NCBI GenBank assembly: GCA_036971715.1
Contig: JAVHJL010000008.1
Location: 1,860,001-1,924,000, forward strand
DNA: 64,000 bases
Reading direction: 5' to 3'
Source of the DNA: Arthrobotrys musiformis
Lineage: Eukaryota > Ascomycota > Orbiliomycetes > Orbiliales > Orbiliaceae
Position 1 is the first letter of the stretch; the number at the start of each line of letters is the position of its first letter. The position numbers were made by a program, and so were the translations under genes. Below are positions 13,918-25,069 of the stretch, piece after piece. The notes below the pieces were generated by a model. That model was not told where the DNA came from and did not search any database. It worked only from the letters and a program-made list of their open reading frames with translations.

Positions 13918-14762
13918 TAGGATATCATTACATTTTCCAACCCGATCAAGTATTGCATTTTTTGGCTTGGGTTGGCCTCGTTAGTTTGCATCTCTCAACG
14001 GAGTATTAGTTGTATTTTCTCATATTGTACATACCTTGACCTAGAGCGATAGTTAGCCTTAATTTAATTCTTCTATGATATATTCAAAATACACTCCAAG
14101 AAAAGCTAGGAAAACTTGAACGATTTCTGTGCATTTAAGCGTCAAGGCTGTACTATGAACGAGGGAACCAAAGGCACAGTGTAATACGATCTTTAGACAA
14201 CTCGGTTTGACAAAATCCAACACTGCGCAGTGCTGCACTGAGCTCGAAGTTAACAATCGAGCTCAATGTTCAACCTAACTTGCAGTCGGCCCGCGGCCGG
14301 GGATCGATCTTTGCGTTGATCAATATTGAGCTTTTGATTAATCATGAAGGAAAACTCCAGCTTAGCTGAGTCCGGGCAGATCTTGCACCGGTTATAACGT
14401 TAGTAGCGACCTCCATTAGGGTTCGGGTCACCTCGAGCCAACCGACAAATTCACTATGAATCATAAAATGTAACCACCCAAAGCTACAATTACCAATCCT
14501 TCGAGTGTGAACCTCGGCCTCGAGAATATAAAGCCTTACATATACAAAGCTTCGGGGAGCCATAATAAATCTTTGTATATGATTGACAGGCTTCTTTTCG
14601 ATCTTGATACTTCCAAAATTTAAATTTGAGTGCTCGAGTGCGACATTTCTTCCAGCACAGAGTGGTTCTCGCGATAGAGGTAGACTAGTTGCAACTTGGC
14701 CCCACACGACATTTTCGCCCCTCTTTAGACCCCGCCAACCTCACCCTACTGCAACGCCAATA
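13918..14762. other. Intergenic region between oxidase and kinase-like gene
   Basis: About 845 bases separate two genes on the same strand. It contains the oxidase 3' end and the promoter of the kinase-like gene, with a TATA box near 14527. I see no gene. The minus-strand ORFs at 14059-14256 and 14342-14707 lack recognisable content. Confidence 0.6.
14527..14533 (+). promoter_or_regulatory. TATA box of the kinase-like gene
   Basis: TATAAAG followed by CC lies 230 bases upstream of the chosen ATG at 14763. This is somewhat far, so the leader would be long. If the in-frame ATG at 14583 were used, the box would be only 50 bases away. Confidence 0.4.
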
Positions 14763-15887
14763 ATGTCGGACGCTGTAAGCCTCGAAACGCTGCGGTCGGA
14801 GGACCAGGTCAAAGAATACCTAAAGTCAATTACTGATTTCTCCTTCCCCGAAATCTTCCGATCCCCATCGTCAATTACCAACATTACAAATGGGGTCGGA
14901 AATGCAGTTCACCGTCTTGTCCTCAACACCTCAACACCAAACGATCCGACTCCGATCAAGACTGTAATCCTCAAACACTCCAATCCTTACGTTTTTAACA
15001 TCAATAATCAAAAGGTTGTTTGGGATCTTTGGCCGTTCGAGATTTACGCTTTACGCGATGTTCCTAACACGGAGATCGTTAAATCGCCAAAATTGTATTG
15101 GGTGGACGAGGTTAACCGTGTAATGTTCATCGAGGATGCCGGTCCTCAAAGCAAAAACCTGAAGGATTTGTTGCTGAGCGATAAAATACCACAAATCCAG
15201 GTCTTCTCAAGAATCGGAGAGGAACTTGGAGCCTATTTGGCAAAGTTACATTCTTGGGGCCATGATTCGAAAGTCTTGGAAAAATACGAGAATAAGGATT
15301 CGAGAGTCATCGCCAGTTGGAGGACGTTCGGACGGTTAGAGGAATCGTTGGCGAAGGCTTATCCGGAATTTTCAGATGACCTCAAACAGAAGGTTGCGGC
15401 TTATTGTGCTGGAGAGAAGACGAAGGCTCTCAAGGGCAGCGAAAGAGTTATTATGGGGGATTTTTGGACTGGAAATGTTTTGGTCAATCTAACAGAGGCC
15501 GGGAAACTAGAGTCCCTCTACATTGTTGATTGGGAGATGATTCGTCCCGCAGATGCAGCCACAGAAATTTCTCAAATGTTGGCCGAAGTTTGGGAAGCGG
15601 GGGAATTCAGTAAAAATCCTGAAGCAAAACCGGCATCTAACAGCCTATCCGAGGGCCTCTGCTCGACTTATAAATCACGAGTAGGGAAGCTTCCAGAGGG
15701 TATGTTGAAAGAGGTTATGCTAGCTGCTGGTGCGCATATTGTTGTTTGGGGCGAAATAGGATTCGCAGCCCATGGGGACCAGGAAAAGTTCAAGGCGGTC
15801 AAGGATAAAGCGAAGCAGTTTATGCTGGAAGCCTTTGGGGAAAACGTGGAACCTCAAGATTGGGGATTTCAAGCGCTGAGCTCGTGA
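14763..15887 (+). CDS. APH-fold phosphotransferase family protein
   Basis: An intronless ORF of 374 residues from the ATG at 14763. It resembles the aminoglycoside-phosphotransferase/choline-kinase fold, close to fungal proteins often annotated as phosphotransferase family or methylthioribose-kinase-like. The N-lobe carries ITNGVGNAVHRL (nucleotide loop) and TVILKHSNPY with the probable ATP-binding lysine. The catalytic loop is IMGDFWTGNVLV, with Asp233 and Asn238 in D-x4-N spacing. The metal-binding motif is IVDWEM with Asp256. The canonical histidine before the catalytic Asp region is Met231. An in-frame ATG at 14583 would add 60 residues without similarity to the family, so I prefer 14763. 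The gene ends 380 bases from the end of the convergent deacetylase gene. It is probably a cytosolic small-molecule kinase, with unknown substrate. Confidence 0.82.
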   Translation: MSDAVSLETLRSEDQVKEYLKSITDFSFPEIFRSPSSITNITNGVGNAVHRLVLNTSTPNDPTPIKTVILKHSNPYVFNINNQKVVWDLWPFEIYALRDVPNTEIVKSPKLYWVDEVNRVMFIEDAGPQSKNLKDLLLSDKIPQIQVFSRIGEELGAYLAKLHSWGHDSKVLEKYENKDSRVIASWRTFGRLEESLAKAYPEFSDDLKQKVAAYCAGEKTKALKGSERVIMGDFWTGNVLVNLTEAGKLESLYIVDWEMIRPADAATEISQMLAEVWEAGEFSKNPEAKPASNSLSEGLCSTYKSRVGKLPEGMLKEVMLAAGAHIVVWGEIGFAAHGDQEKFKAVKDKAKQFMLEAFGENVEPQDWGFQALSS

Positions 15888-16267
15888 CCAAGTCTAGTTG
15901 TCTAAACTTATAATAACTGCGCGGGGATATTTCGAATCCATGAATTCAAATATTCTTTTCTTAGAACTATTATATCAACCTACTTCTTCTAAAGGCTCGT
16001 GATTGCGGTGTCAAATTTTGACCAATTGCAACCCATCGATTTATCCTTACAACTTATACAACATTTCTATATATAGCTAAATAAACATATTGAGTCCCGC
16101 AGGGCCATTTAGTCTGACCATTTTCGACATAGCATCATACAAAACTTTTCGCAAATAGTATCCTGTAGTAGATAAAAAGTCACAAAATCAAGGACCGCTA
16201 AACTTAGAACTTAGCCAATGGGGCTAAAGCTCCCAAAGAGAGCATAGGACGATAGCCCACAATAATA
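15888..16267. other. Convergent 3' intergenic region
   Basis: A 380-base AT-rich spacer between two converging genes (kinase-like on plus, deacetylase on minus). It should contain both polyadenylation regions. No ORF or repeat of note is visible. Confidence 0.6.
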
Positions 16268-19200
16268 CTACTGATGGCGTTTGCTATGCCGACCGTGGGC
16301 TTGATGAACGTCCCGCTTACGCCATCTAGGAACCGCTTCGGGGTGTCCACCCTCGTTGTCCCAATCGTACTGGGGAGCACCCTCTGGAAGTACCAATCTC
16401 TTCTGTATTTTCCCAGATTGCTTGAACGCGGTCCAAAGAGTACATAAATTCCCAACGCTTGCTGCGGTGGTACTGTCACTGCAAAGCGAATCAAGGAATC
16501 GGGACACATCCGTGTTACTTGTTGCGGTGGAGGAAGCAGTCGCCGAGGAGGTTGTAGAGCTGGCTCTAAGAGAGCTTGTGCTAGAACCTGACGAAGTTCT
16601 TGCGCTACTTGTGCTAGAGCTAGAGCTCGATGATCTCACTGAGCTTGAGCTTGAGCTTGAGCTAGTTGATTTTGCCGTACTTGTGCTGCTTACAGACTTG
16701 GCTGCAGCACTTGAACTCGCGCTTGCGCTACTACTCTTAGCAGATGCGACTGAAGAAAGGGACGCAGAGGCCGCAGAAGTCGACTTCGCTGAAATGATAT
16801 CGGATACTGGGAAAGACCCGACAAGGCTCGTCGTCGGGAGCGTTAGACTCGGCAAAGCTGTGGTGAGTGAAATTTCCGTTGACGTAACATTGACCTTGGT
16901 ACCCTGACTATATTAGAGTTAGCGGAATATCTATGAGGGTTCGAATGCTTGGGTTCTTTTATGCGTACATTTTGATAGGTGACTTAAGTTGGAAAGAAGT
17001 CGGAAATTTGGAGACCCATAAAGTCGCTGGGTCGGTTCCATATTGCGTGAGCCGTGCATTCGACGTACTGACGACATCTCCAGGGATCATAACAGGAATC
17101 TCCCCAGACCAAGTCGAGTTACTAGAGCCAACGGTAAATCCAGTAATGGTCGTTCCATCACTTGATGTTGTCCAAGCGACGGAAAAGCCACTGTATAGAT
17201 CTCGGTCCATTCGGTCCAAGAAGTCCTTGCCCATCTATTCACCCGCAGTTATTAGTAAATAGCAAAAAATTCAACAAGCTCGCACGATACACTTACATCA
17301 TCATGTTTCAACCCTTGTATGGGCCAGTTGACATATTGAACGAACTCGTCAAGGATACTCTCAGTCCACATCTGGATCAACGACCAAGGCCCTGAAACAC
17401 CATTGACTGAGACGCCAGGGTCTTGCCAAACCCGCAAGTTGGCCTAGATTCTATTAGTATCCTAGCTAAACCTCTACTATGCCAAGGGTTGGACGTCGAG
17501 TTATACCTGATGAAACATGAAGGGGTCATGATAGAGACTCAACAGGTACTGGGCCGTGGTAGCCCTTTCGATGCTGAGCAAATTTGTGAAGCTGTTCGTT
17601 GCTTGGCTTGGGGATACGTCAAGCCATTCCTGGACGTCGGAAGCAATGCCATCTCTTTAGGCACGCGCGTACTCTATCAGCCAAATGAACATTAAACGAT
17701 TATTATAACTGTATCACTCACGCATTGTAGTAAATCCTATTCGCCCATCGGGGAATTATAACCAGGCCTGGATACCCATTGTCGGCAGCCGTTGAGACTA
17801 ATGGCCAACGATCGTTTTGCTATCACCGTGGTTAGCTGAATATATAGCTACATGGCTGAATAGGTTGATGGTTATAAGCACCTGGTTCCTTAAGGGGGCT
17901 CTAGTATTGTCTCCGACAACATAGTTAATTCCTGCTTCCATCCACGCCTTGATAGCGTCCGCATTGTGTAAACCAGTAATTGCCGGGGGGATGATCCCGT
18001 TCGGGCTAAACCTTTTGGCCTTATCAAAAAATGACTTAGCCTGGAATTGCTGGTTATATGTGATCTCTCTCTTTGAGTCTGCGTAAGTAATTGGATTTTC
18101 GCCCTCGTGGGTGAAAGTATGAGAAACCAAAGCGAACAGATCGGATACACCGTTAATATTATCTCCTCCCGTGTTGTTTTGAGAAAACATTTTCGCAATT
18201 GGATCGTAGAAAATGCATTTATCCGGCCAGCTGTATGTTTGGTTAGAGGGCCAGAGATCGTTTCCGGTCCCAGGAGGCTTTGCATATTCAAGTGAGGTTA
18301 CAGGCTGAGGGCCAGTGTAAGTAACAGAAATTGGGCAGGTCCCGTTTTTGTCCAGACCGAGGACGGTTTGGTCGTAGATAAACGCCCCATTCCCGTTGAA
18401 CCCGAATTCCAAAAAGACCTCACTGCCAGGATTTGAGGTTGCTAGACGCTTGTTGAGGCTAGTTTGCCACTTGGCGTGGTTGACTACATCGTCAACAGTG
18501 ATGCGGTAAGTGTAGTTAGCCGCGTAGACAGCTGTGGGCAAAAGCAGGTCATCAACTTAATAGAATAGTAGTGTTAGTCTGGATATCACATCTTATATTC
18601 CCCAAATGGGCAGGATTAGTACCTTGTAGACCGAGGAGGACTTGTCTTCTGCCTGGAATAATGCCTCTAAAGGCCCAGTTAATCCATATATGATTCATGT
18701 ATATAGATGCTTCAGCCCATTGCGCGAAAGTAGTGAAAAAGGCCATCTGTTCACGTCCAGAACTGTATCTATTAATCACCCCCAAGGCGGGCTGTGTAAC
18801 GGATGCCAAAGTCCCGGAGGCAGGGCTCGTCAACGTGAGAGGTTCATTGTAAAGGAAAGCATTTTGAGACGTCATCCCCCAAGCGTATTGTAACAATGTA
18901 TCGTCACACCACCCTGGAGTATGCCATGTGCTCGCAAAGCGGGCGTTTTTGGGGTTTCTGTTATATGAAACGAGTTAGAAAAGCGAAGGTATAATAGTGT
19001 GAGTGTGCACGTGCACATCGAGGCAACAACATACTTGAGGTTTGCCGTTGGAAATTCGGCTTTGGCAACATCCGTATTGAGAAAGAATTGGTGATTTGTC
19101 GAGTACAAGCTGTTGCTCTCAGTAGCATCGTTGCTACTGACAAGCGAACAAGCAAAATCCCACTGGTTAGGTACGGCCCCAAGGTGAATCAATCGAACGC

Positions 19201-19543
19201 CACAGGCTACTTGATAGTCATAAATCTTTTGCCATTGATCAGAGCCAATGAAAGATACCCAGCTTCCCTTTGAGTTAGAGCTGTAGAGTTGACGGAAAGC
19301 CACTATGACACCGTATTTGCAGGATCCGTCACTGTTGGTTAAGTCTGGGAGGGTATAACCGGAATCAGTCATTACTATACTGTCGTATGGTATTCCATAG
19401 CCGTTTAGTGTGCCGATTGCAGCCTTGCCGGAATCATCGGTTGCAAGTATTAGAGCCTTTGTATTGACAAATATTTTTGCCGTCGCTGCCTTCGCCCCAG
19501 CGCCAAAGGCGACGCCGAGAATAGTAACGATACCAAACCGCAT
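16268..19543 (-). CDS. Secreted Agd3-like polysaccharide deacetylase (CE18), Ser-rich tail
   Basis: Eight exons on the minus strand: 19543-19035, 18957-18623, 18555-17882, 17819-17722, 17654-17507, 17443-17297, 17234-16969 and 16907-16268. They encode 938 residues. The seven introns are 61-77 bases, and every join restores family-like sequence. It matches the fungal 'extracellular serine-rich protein' group typified by Aspergillus fumigatus Agd3, a metal-dependent deacetylase of the biofilm polysaccharide galactosaminogalactan (family CE18). It has an N-terminal signal peptide. The first metal/catalytic site GLQVDD includes Asp283-Asp284, and the metal-binding histidines lie in SHTFTHEG (His427, His431). 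YLLSLYHDPFMFHQANLR is a conserved late block. Residues about 765-865 are almost pure Ser/Ala/Thr, followed by a small domain with Cys pairs. I see no GPI-anchor tail: the end is basic. The usual galactosaminogalactan-cluster partners are absent, so the substrate is inferred. A TATA box lies about 157 bases upstream. Confidence 0.88.
16641..16663 (-). repeat. Hexamer repeat coding for Ser-Ser inside the deacetylase tail
   Basis: Nearly four tandem copies of GAGCTT on the plus strand, read as AGC-TCA on the coding strand, so each unit adds two serines. The repeat length is a multiple of three, so slippage would change the tail length without breaking the frame. Confidence 0.85.
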
Positions 19544-20858
19544 GGTTATAAAAGCGGAAGAATCTTTATCAACTTTGAGAAGTCTGCAGTGAAGAGCCTA
19601 TTCATAAAATGAATAGTACTATCGATAATTGCCTAAACAAGCGAATTCCAGATTATCAGAGGGAAGAAGCTAGCATCAATTTGATCTAGGCGTCCTGGCC
19701 TTTATAACGGGGACATGCAGAATGGACAACTGTCCGTGCGCATGCTCTATATGCCAGGCACAGACGTCATGCACCCATATTCTGCCGATTAAGTTCCTGA
19801 TGCGAATTAAAGTTGGTGGGCTAAAGTTCTAGATCCATTTCGCCGAGGTTCGGTTGTCGAAACGAGACGAACGAAGAAACAGCAACACGAATTCGATCTG
19901 GAAAATCGTTGATTACGGGGCAAGATGTGAATAAGATTTATACGAAAACGGGTCTAGGCGGGGTTATCGATTGGAATTCACCATCGTGAATCTAGAAATC
20001 GCCAAGCCTCTCAACGTGTCGTGTGCTTCAAGCCTCTTCATGATTTACATATATAGACCTGGCACTGGTGTGTTGAAAAATGGTGTACATTATCGCCCGG
20101 TTCCGAGGCTAGCCCATTGTATCGAACATAGCAGGTACCTTCATTGCACTGTAATAATTGAAATTCGGCTGGCATAATTAAATAAATTTCCAACGTGACT
20201 AGAGCCGATACGATAGATCTCTGCGAGAGCATATTGTGTCTTCTACAGACGTCCATCCGTATATGTACGGGGGTTAGACAAGGCCGGAGGGTGAGGGGTG
20301 TTAAATCTAAAACCCAAATACGCTACCTGGGGACTCGCGACAGCTGGTAGAATAACGATATATCCACTTCGTCACTGGGATTCGATTTTCGATATTCGAA
20401 CGCATCTCAACGTTCAAAGCCTGTTGCGCTGATTTTAATTAACAACCAAGGATCCGTCGTTCCCTCGTGCGCTAGTTTCTCCCTCTAAGTTTCCGGAGAA
20501 AGCCTCTGGTCAAAGCTTGTTCTCTAACCGAAAGCTTACCGCTGGACCAACGAGGTTTCTCGATTCAACGACAACCAGTTGGCTTAAACTTAAGTCCATA
20601 CCTAATAATCTAGTTTTCTTAGGCTAATCTAGAATTAAATAATGACCTCCAATTGGTGGGAATAAAAACAAGGATTCTGAAGAAATTATCACCGGAAATA
20701 ATCCTGCCATTGCCGCCTTTTAATTTTCTTGGGATCAATTGCTAATCGTTTCATTGAATCTAGCACAAAGGCTTATTACATTAACTTCTAATAACCGCGT
20801 TGTTCATAAAAGTCCAACATATTACATAATCATAAACAGAATCCAACGATGCAACACA
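19544..20858. other. Intergenic region between deacetylase and permease
   Basis: About 1.3 kb, holding the deacetylase promoter on its left side and the permease 3' region on its right. ORFs 19971-20177 and 20038-20256 overlap on opposite strands and have no recognisable motifs. Confidence 0.6.
19699..19706 (-). promoter_or_regulatory. TATA box of the deacetylase gene
   Basis: Reads TATAAAGG on the minus strand, preceded by GT. It lies about 157 bases upstream of the ATG at 19543, nearly the same spacing as in the neighbouring permease gene. Confidence 0.55.
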
Positions 20859-23047
20859 TTAGGCTGAGTCCTCCTTGGTAGCATGGGGTATGACGCCCTC
20901 CTTCTCGGCTTTCGCGAGTGCTTCTTCGTCGTTGATATCAATTCCCTGTCTCTCCGCCTCAATCTCCCTAATCGGACCGACGAACCAGTTTTTGGCCCAA
21001 ACTACCCAGCTACCGATCGAACCGACAGCAATAATACCCACAGCTACTGGGGTATAGTTGAGCGTCTCCTGTGTGACCGGGTACATACCAGGGAGGCAAA
21101 ATACCACGGTTATGAAAGTAATCCAAAGAGTGGCTACGAGTGCAACTGGGGCTGAGAGAACTCCGAGGTCGAATGGGCCCTTGATCTGCTTGAATCGGGT
21201 GGGGTTAAGGAGGCCGAGGAGGATCGGGAGACCGTATGAAAGATACAATCCGCTAAACACCCAAACTTGTTAGTGGCTAGTGCATTGACAGAGAAATCAA
21301 ACTGAGAGCTGGTTATCTTACATAGTCGCGATACTGGTGCATGCTATAATTTGGTGCTGTTAGCTGCATGTGGGCCGCGCGCGAAAGAGCTAAGGGGAGA
21401 GCAGCTTACCTGCAAAAGCCACGGCAGATCCAAGAGAAGGGAGTGCAAGGCAAAAGGCCAAGAGGGCGGAGAGCCAAACTAATTTTAATAAGGTCGTTAG
21501 TCTCTTATTTTCCAAAGCTCAATATCGCTCGACTATCACTTACTTGTGCGAATCGGGCTCTGGAACTTTTGATCCGTATGAGCAAACCACCTTGGCAAGC
21601 CGGCATCTCTAGCGAAGCCGTACATCATGCGGCTGTTGCTAGTAAGGGAGAACAGTCCGCAATGCCAAACACATATTATTATCACCGCGAACAACCCAAT
21701 AGCACCGTTCTCTCCAAAAACATCGACGAAGATTTGCAACACAGGCTAATACAATCATGATCGTTAGCGGGAAATCAGAATACATCGTCAAAACCTTTGG
21801 GGTCCGCAACAGCTTACCTGTGCATAATCACTACTAACAGTTCTATCAAAATCTTGGATACTGAACAAGAATGCAAGCATAATGAAAAAGCCGAAAAAAG
21901 CCGAAACTGCAAGCGACATCAAGACTCCATATGGAGCAGCGCGGGCTGCATCCTTGGTTTCCTCGGACATGTGGGCCGATGCATCATATCCGGTAATAGT
22001 ATATTGTGCGACCAAGATACCAATAATAGCGACGTAAGCAGGGCTTGCGATCTCACCCCACCCTGGGTCACCAGTTGAATCGTTGAATGTCGCGAACACA
22101 AACTTGGCGGACTGGAGTTTAGGTGCTTTTGCGAGGACAGCAATCGCAATGCAAGAAATACCGACTGAATGCAGTGTAATCGAAACATTGTTGAGGTACT
22201 TCAGGATTTTGACGCCGAAGGTGTTTACAACTGCGTGGGAGAAAAGTAAGGCCGCATATATCCCTATGATTTTGGCAGGGGTAGGTTCATAACCCCCTTT
22301 CACTGTCGCTAGGGTCGAGATCAAATTTGCGCCTCCGAACCTTTTATCGAGTATCGTCGTCAGTGGGGGGTTGCACAAATGTGTAGAGTATATGATGCAG
22401 ATTGCCGCTATTCGAAGGCGAATTGAATACATACGTAATGCCTATATACGTTTCAATATCGTTAGCTATATGTATACCGGAGCCTAGATCCTTTGTTCAA
22501 GCACGCCAATAGCACGAGGACTCACCTGTTGTTACAGCTACCTGGCCGAGAAGATTAAACCACCCTGTACGCTCCGTTCCACCGTCAGCTCAAGCCTCAA
22601 AATGGTACTCCCGGATCCCCAGAGCAACCCACCGGTAACCCAAGCGCAAAAGGGTCCCCATTTCTCGCTCGCAAGTACCGCCGCCCAAAAATATGGCCCT
22701 CCACTCGTTGGTACCGCGCTGACAATCTCCGCCATACCCAGCCCGACGAAGAATGTAAAGAAGTTGACGACAATCCACCCAACGCTCCTAAATATTACCC
22801 AATCAGTATGTATCTCCGTATTCACTCCCACTGGTGGACGGAGATCTTACATGACTCCAGGGCCACCCGTAGTCAACCCATATTGAAACAAAGTAGTAAT
22901 GCCCGTAATAACACTAATAATTGAAAAGGAGGCACCGAAATTGTGAATTAAAGACCATTCACGCTTGAGATCTTGCTTATATCCAAGCTCCGCAAGACGG
23001 TCTTCGTCTGCAGTCGCCGTATCTGCGGTTCCGGGAAGGTGCACCAT
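20859..23047 (-). CDS. APC-superfamily amino-acid/GABA/choline-type permease
   Basis: Nine exons on the minus strand: 23047-22851, 22787-22633, 22564-22526, 22441-22435, 22340-21818, 21745-21544, 21478-21410, 21343-21322 and 21252-20859. They encode 535 residues. The fourth exon is only 7 bases. Without it the reading frame is lost, and with it the conserved stretch VAVTTGITFGGANLI is restored. The product has the usual layout of fungal amino-acid permeases: a short hydrophilic N-terminus with D-R-L-A-E-L-G-Y-K-Q, then about 12 membrane helices. Helix-associated motifs include VPTSGGPYFWAAVLA, CAWVTGWFNLLGQ, YTITGYDASAHMSEET, RMMYGFARDAGLP and LYLSYGLPILLG. The C-terminus is hydrophilic with Glu/Lys. 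Relatives import GABA, choline or other amino compounds at the plasma or vacuolar membrane, and the substrate cannot be read from sequence. A TATA box lies 157 bases upstream. Confidence 0.92.
22435..22441 (-). other. Seven-nucleotide microexon of the permease gene
   Basis: On the coding strand, a TATAG acceptor is followed by GCATTAC and then the donor GTATGT. With one base from the previous exon and the first base of the next, it encodes Gly-Ile-Thr, completing the conserved T-T-G-I-T-F-G-G-A-N block. The flanking introns are 84 and 94 bases. Skipping it gives a one-base frame shift. Confidence 0.85.
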
Positions 23048-23203
23048 GGTGTCGAGTTACACGAGCCTTAAGCACGTTGTTTCCGCCGTTTTTTCGCGCT
23101 GAAATGTTGTAACACACACACAAAATCTGACACCGAATAATAAAGTGCGGTATTCGGGACTGACGACTCGTATTCAAGTCTGAGCAAACGGGGAGACCGA
23201 GGA

Positions 23204-23210
23204 TTTTATA
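23204..23210 (-). promoter_or_regulatory. TATA box of the permease gene
   Basis: TATAAAA on the minus strand, 157 bases upstream of the ATG at 23047. Confidence 0.55.
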
Positions 23211-25046
23211 GTGGGGACGGAGAACCGACCAAATTCATGTGAACCAAGCTAATCCAGCTCCGAATCAGCCTCCGGCTTAATTCATGTTATTCAATCGCGG
23301 TCATGTCATCCCATTCTGTCTCAAGCTTTTTATGATCACCGCTTCCAGATAAGAAATCCGAAGATAACATGCATATTAAGGATTGGGATATCGATAGCGT
23401 GGGAGGCATGACCTCTCCTGGTGGTAAGCGAGACCATTCTAACAAGGGTGAAAGCCTGACATTTGAAAATGTAATTGGTCCAGGGCGTTTCGGCGACCTG
23501 CGAGACCCACGGCTATCAAAGTGGCACCCGTAGGCTGCAACCTAAACTCATACACAATCAAGACGTTTGGACTCCAGGTATATGCACGTACGCAGACTTT
23601 TTTCCCGTAGGGCAGGGAATCTGATGATATCGATTACCAAATATCAGGGACCTCCACCTTGGCAGAGATGTCGGACTGGACAAAAGGCATAAGATTTGAA
23701 AGTCCCGAAGGAAAGTTTGATCTATTGAGCTTGATCAGATGCCCTGCATGCTGCATGAAATGACAGCTACAGCCCCGATGGCACAAGAGCTATCGATAGC
23801 TATCTTGTTGTGCTTCGCCATCAATATTGCAATGGCTATCGCTATCTAAACTTCTGCGCTGTATAAAGAACCAAGGGCAACTCCAAACTCGAAGCTTTTC
23901 TCGTGCCCTCCATGGATCCAATACCCTCAATCATGGCTGTTATCATGATTCACTTTCGCGATTTCGTAACATCCGACGATGGTCAATTTCCCCAGAGTTG
24001 GTGCTGCTTGGAATTTTAAGGTTTGGCGCTAGCTAAGACTTGCAATCAGAAGATGGGCTGGTTTGTCTCGTGACAAGCACTCGTAAGCTTTCTTGTCATG
24101 CAAGCAATCGCTTATTCGTTGAGAAGTGGAATGCTCCTCTTCGCATCCTCCCTTGGCCTTGATCTAAAACCTATACTTCAACTCTATAAATCTAGTCACT
24201 TCCGGTCCTGACAAGCGACTTCGAGGGCCCTCTTTGATAGGTCTATCAAGATAGAAAATATCGGTCTCAACAAGATTCTACTAACATGAGCTGATATTAT
24301 CAAAAAAAATTCGCGACTCCACTAGAGAGCTATCAATTCGAGTATCGGTTTGCTAGGCGCGTCAGGCAATTAGGACGTCGGGGCATTTTCCACAAAAGCA
24401 TGAGTCGTGTCTCGCGGTCGGAGACGAGATCTAGGTTGGGATCTAGTTCAAGATTTAGCACAACAATGTTACGCATATATCCCGATATGATTAGGTAAAT
24501 TGATAACCTGAAATCTGAAGGCGAGAAAACACAAAACCCAAGGAATAGCAAGGGTCGGGGCGCACGAACGAGGCTAGCAGCCAAAGGCCTAAACATCAAA
24601 ACGCGAGGTGCCCTCCATTTAAATCGTCTATTTCCACTTTTTATTCAGCGTCGATAAGTCAGATAATGATATATAACACAGGAAATTATATAAGCAGATA
24701 CAAGTCACCTCAGAGAACGAGACCAGGTCAGAGTGGAGTACGCAGCGACGACCTTAGCCATAACTTCACAACCTTTTTTCCCTGAAACAAACATCAACGG
24801 GCAATCTCGCTAACGAGTCCTCCACTTCGATCGCTGCATTCTTTCTACTCACGAATTTGAATACCTTGTCAAATATAAATATAAGAACGCCACCCCTACT
24901 CCGTATATTCTCCCAGCTTAGGACGAGATCTCGAGATAGCTTCCTTTCGGCGACCTGGGGCTTCATTCGAATTCATCTACTACCGTCGTCTAAAAGAAAC
25001 GGCCCGCCTCTCAAGCTCTCATGCTTGGCCTTACGCCCTTCCTAGG

Positions 25047-25069
25047 TTTTTTTTTTTTTTTTTTTTTTT
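25047..25069. repeat. T23 homopolymer tract
   Basis: An uninterrupted run of 23 T residues in intergenic DNA. It could be an old poly-A tail of a retroposed sequence, but I see no recognisable element beside it. Confidence 0.85.

Noticed and set aside
14583..14762. In-frame upstream ATG extending the kinase-like protein by 60 residues
   Set aside because: The extra residues show no family similarity, and the ATG at 14763 opens directly onto family-like sequence.
16356..16907. 183-residue plus-strand ORF rich in Leu and Glu
   Set aside because: It is the antisense shadow of the Ser-repeat tail of the deacetylase.
22526..22831. Unspliced 97-residue permease ORF read through without the intron at 22565-22632
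   Set aside because: Read-through breaks the conserved VTGWFNLLGQ block, and removing the 68-base GT-AG intron restores it.
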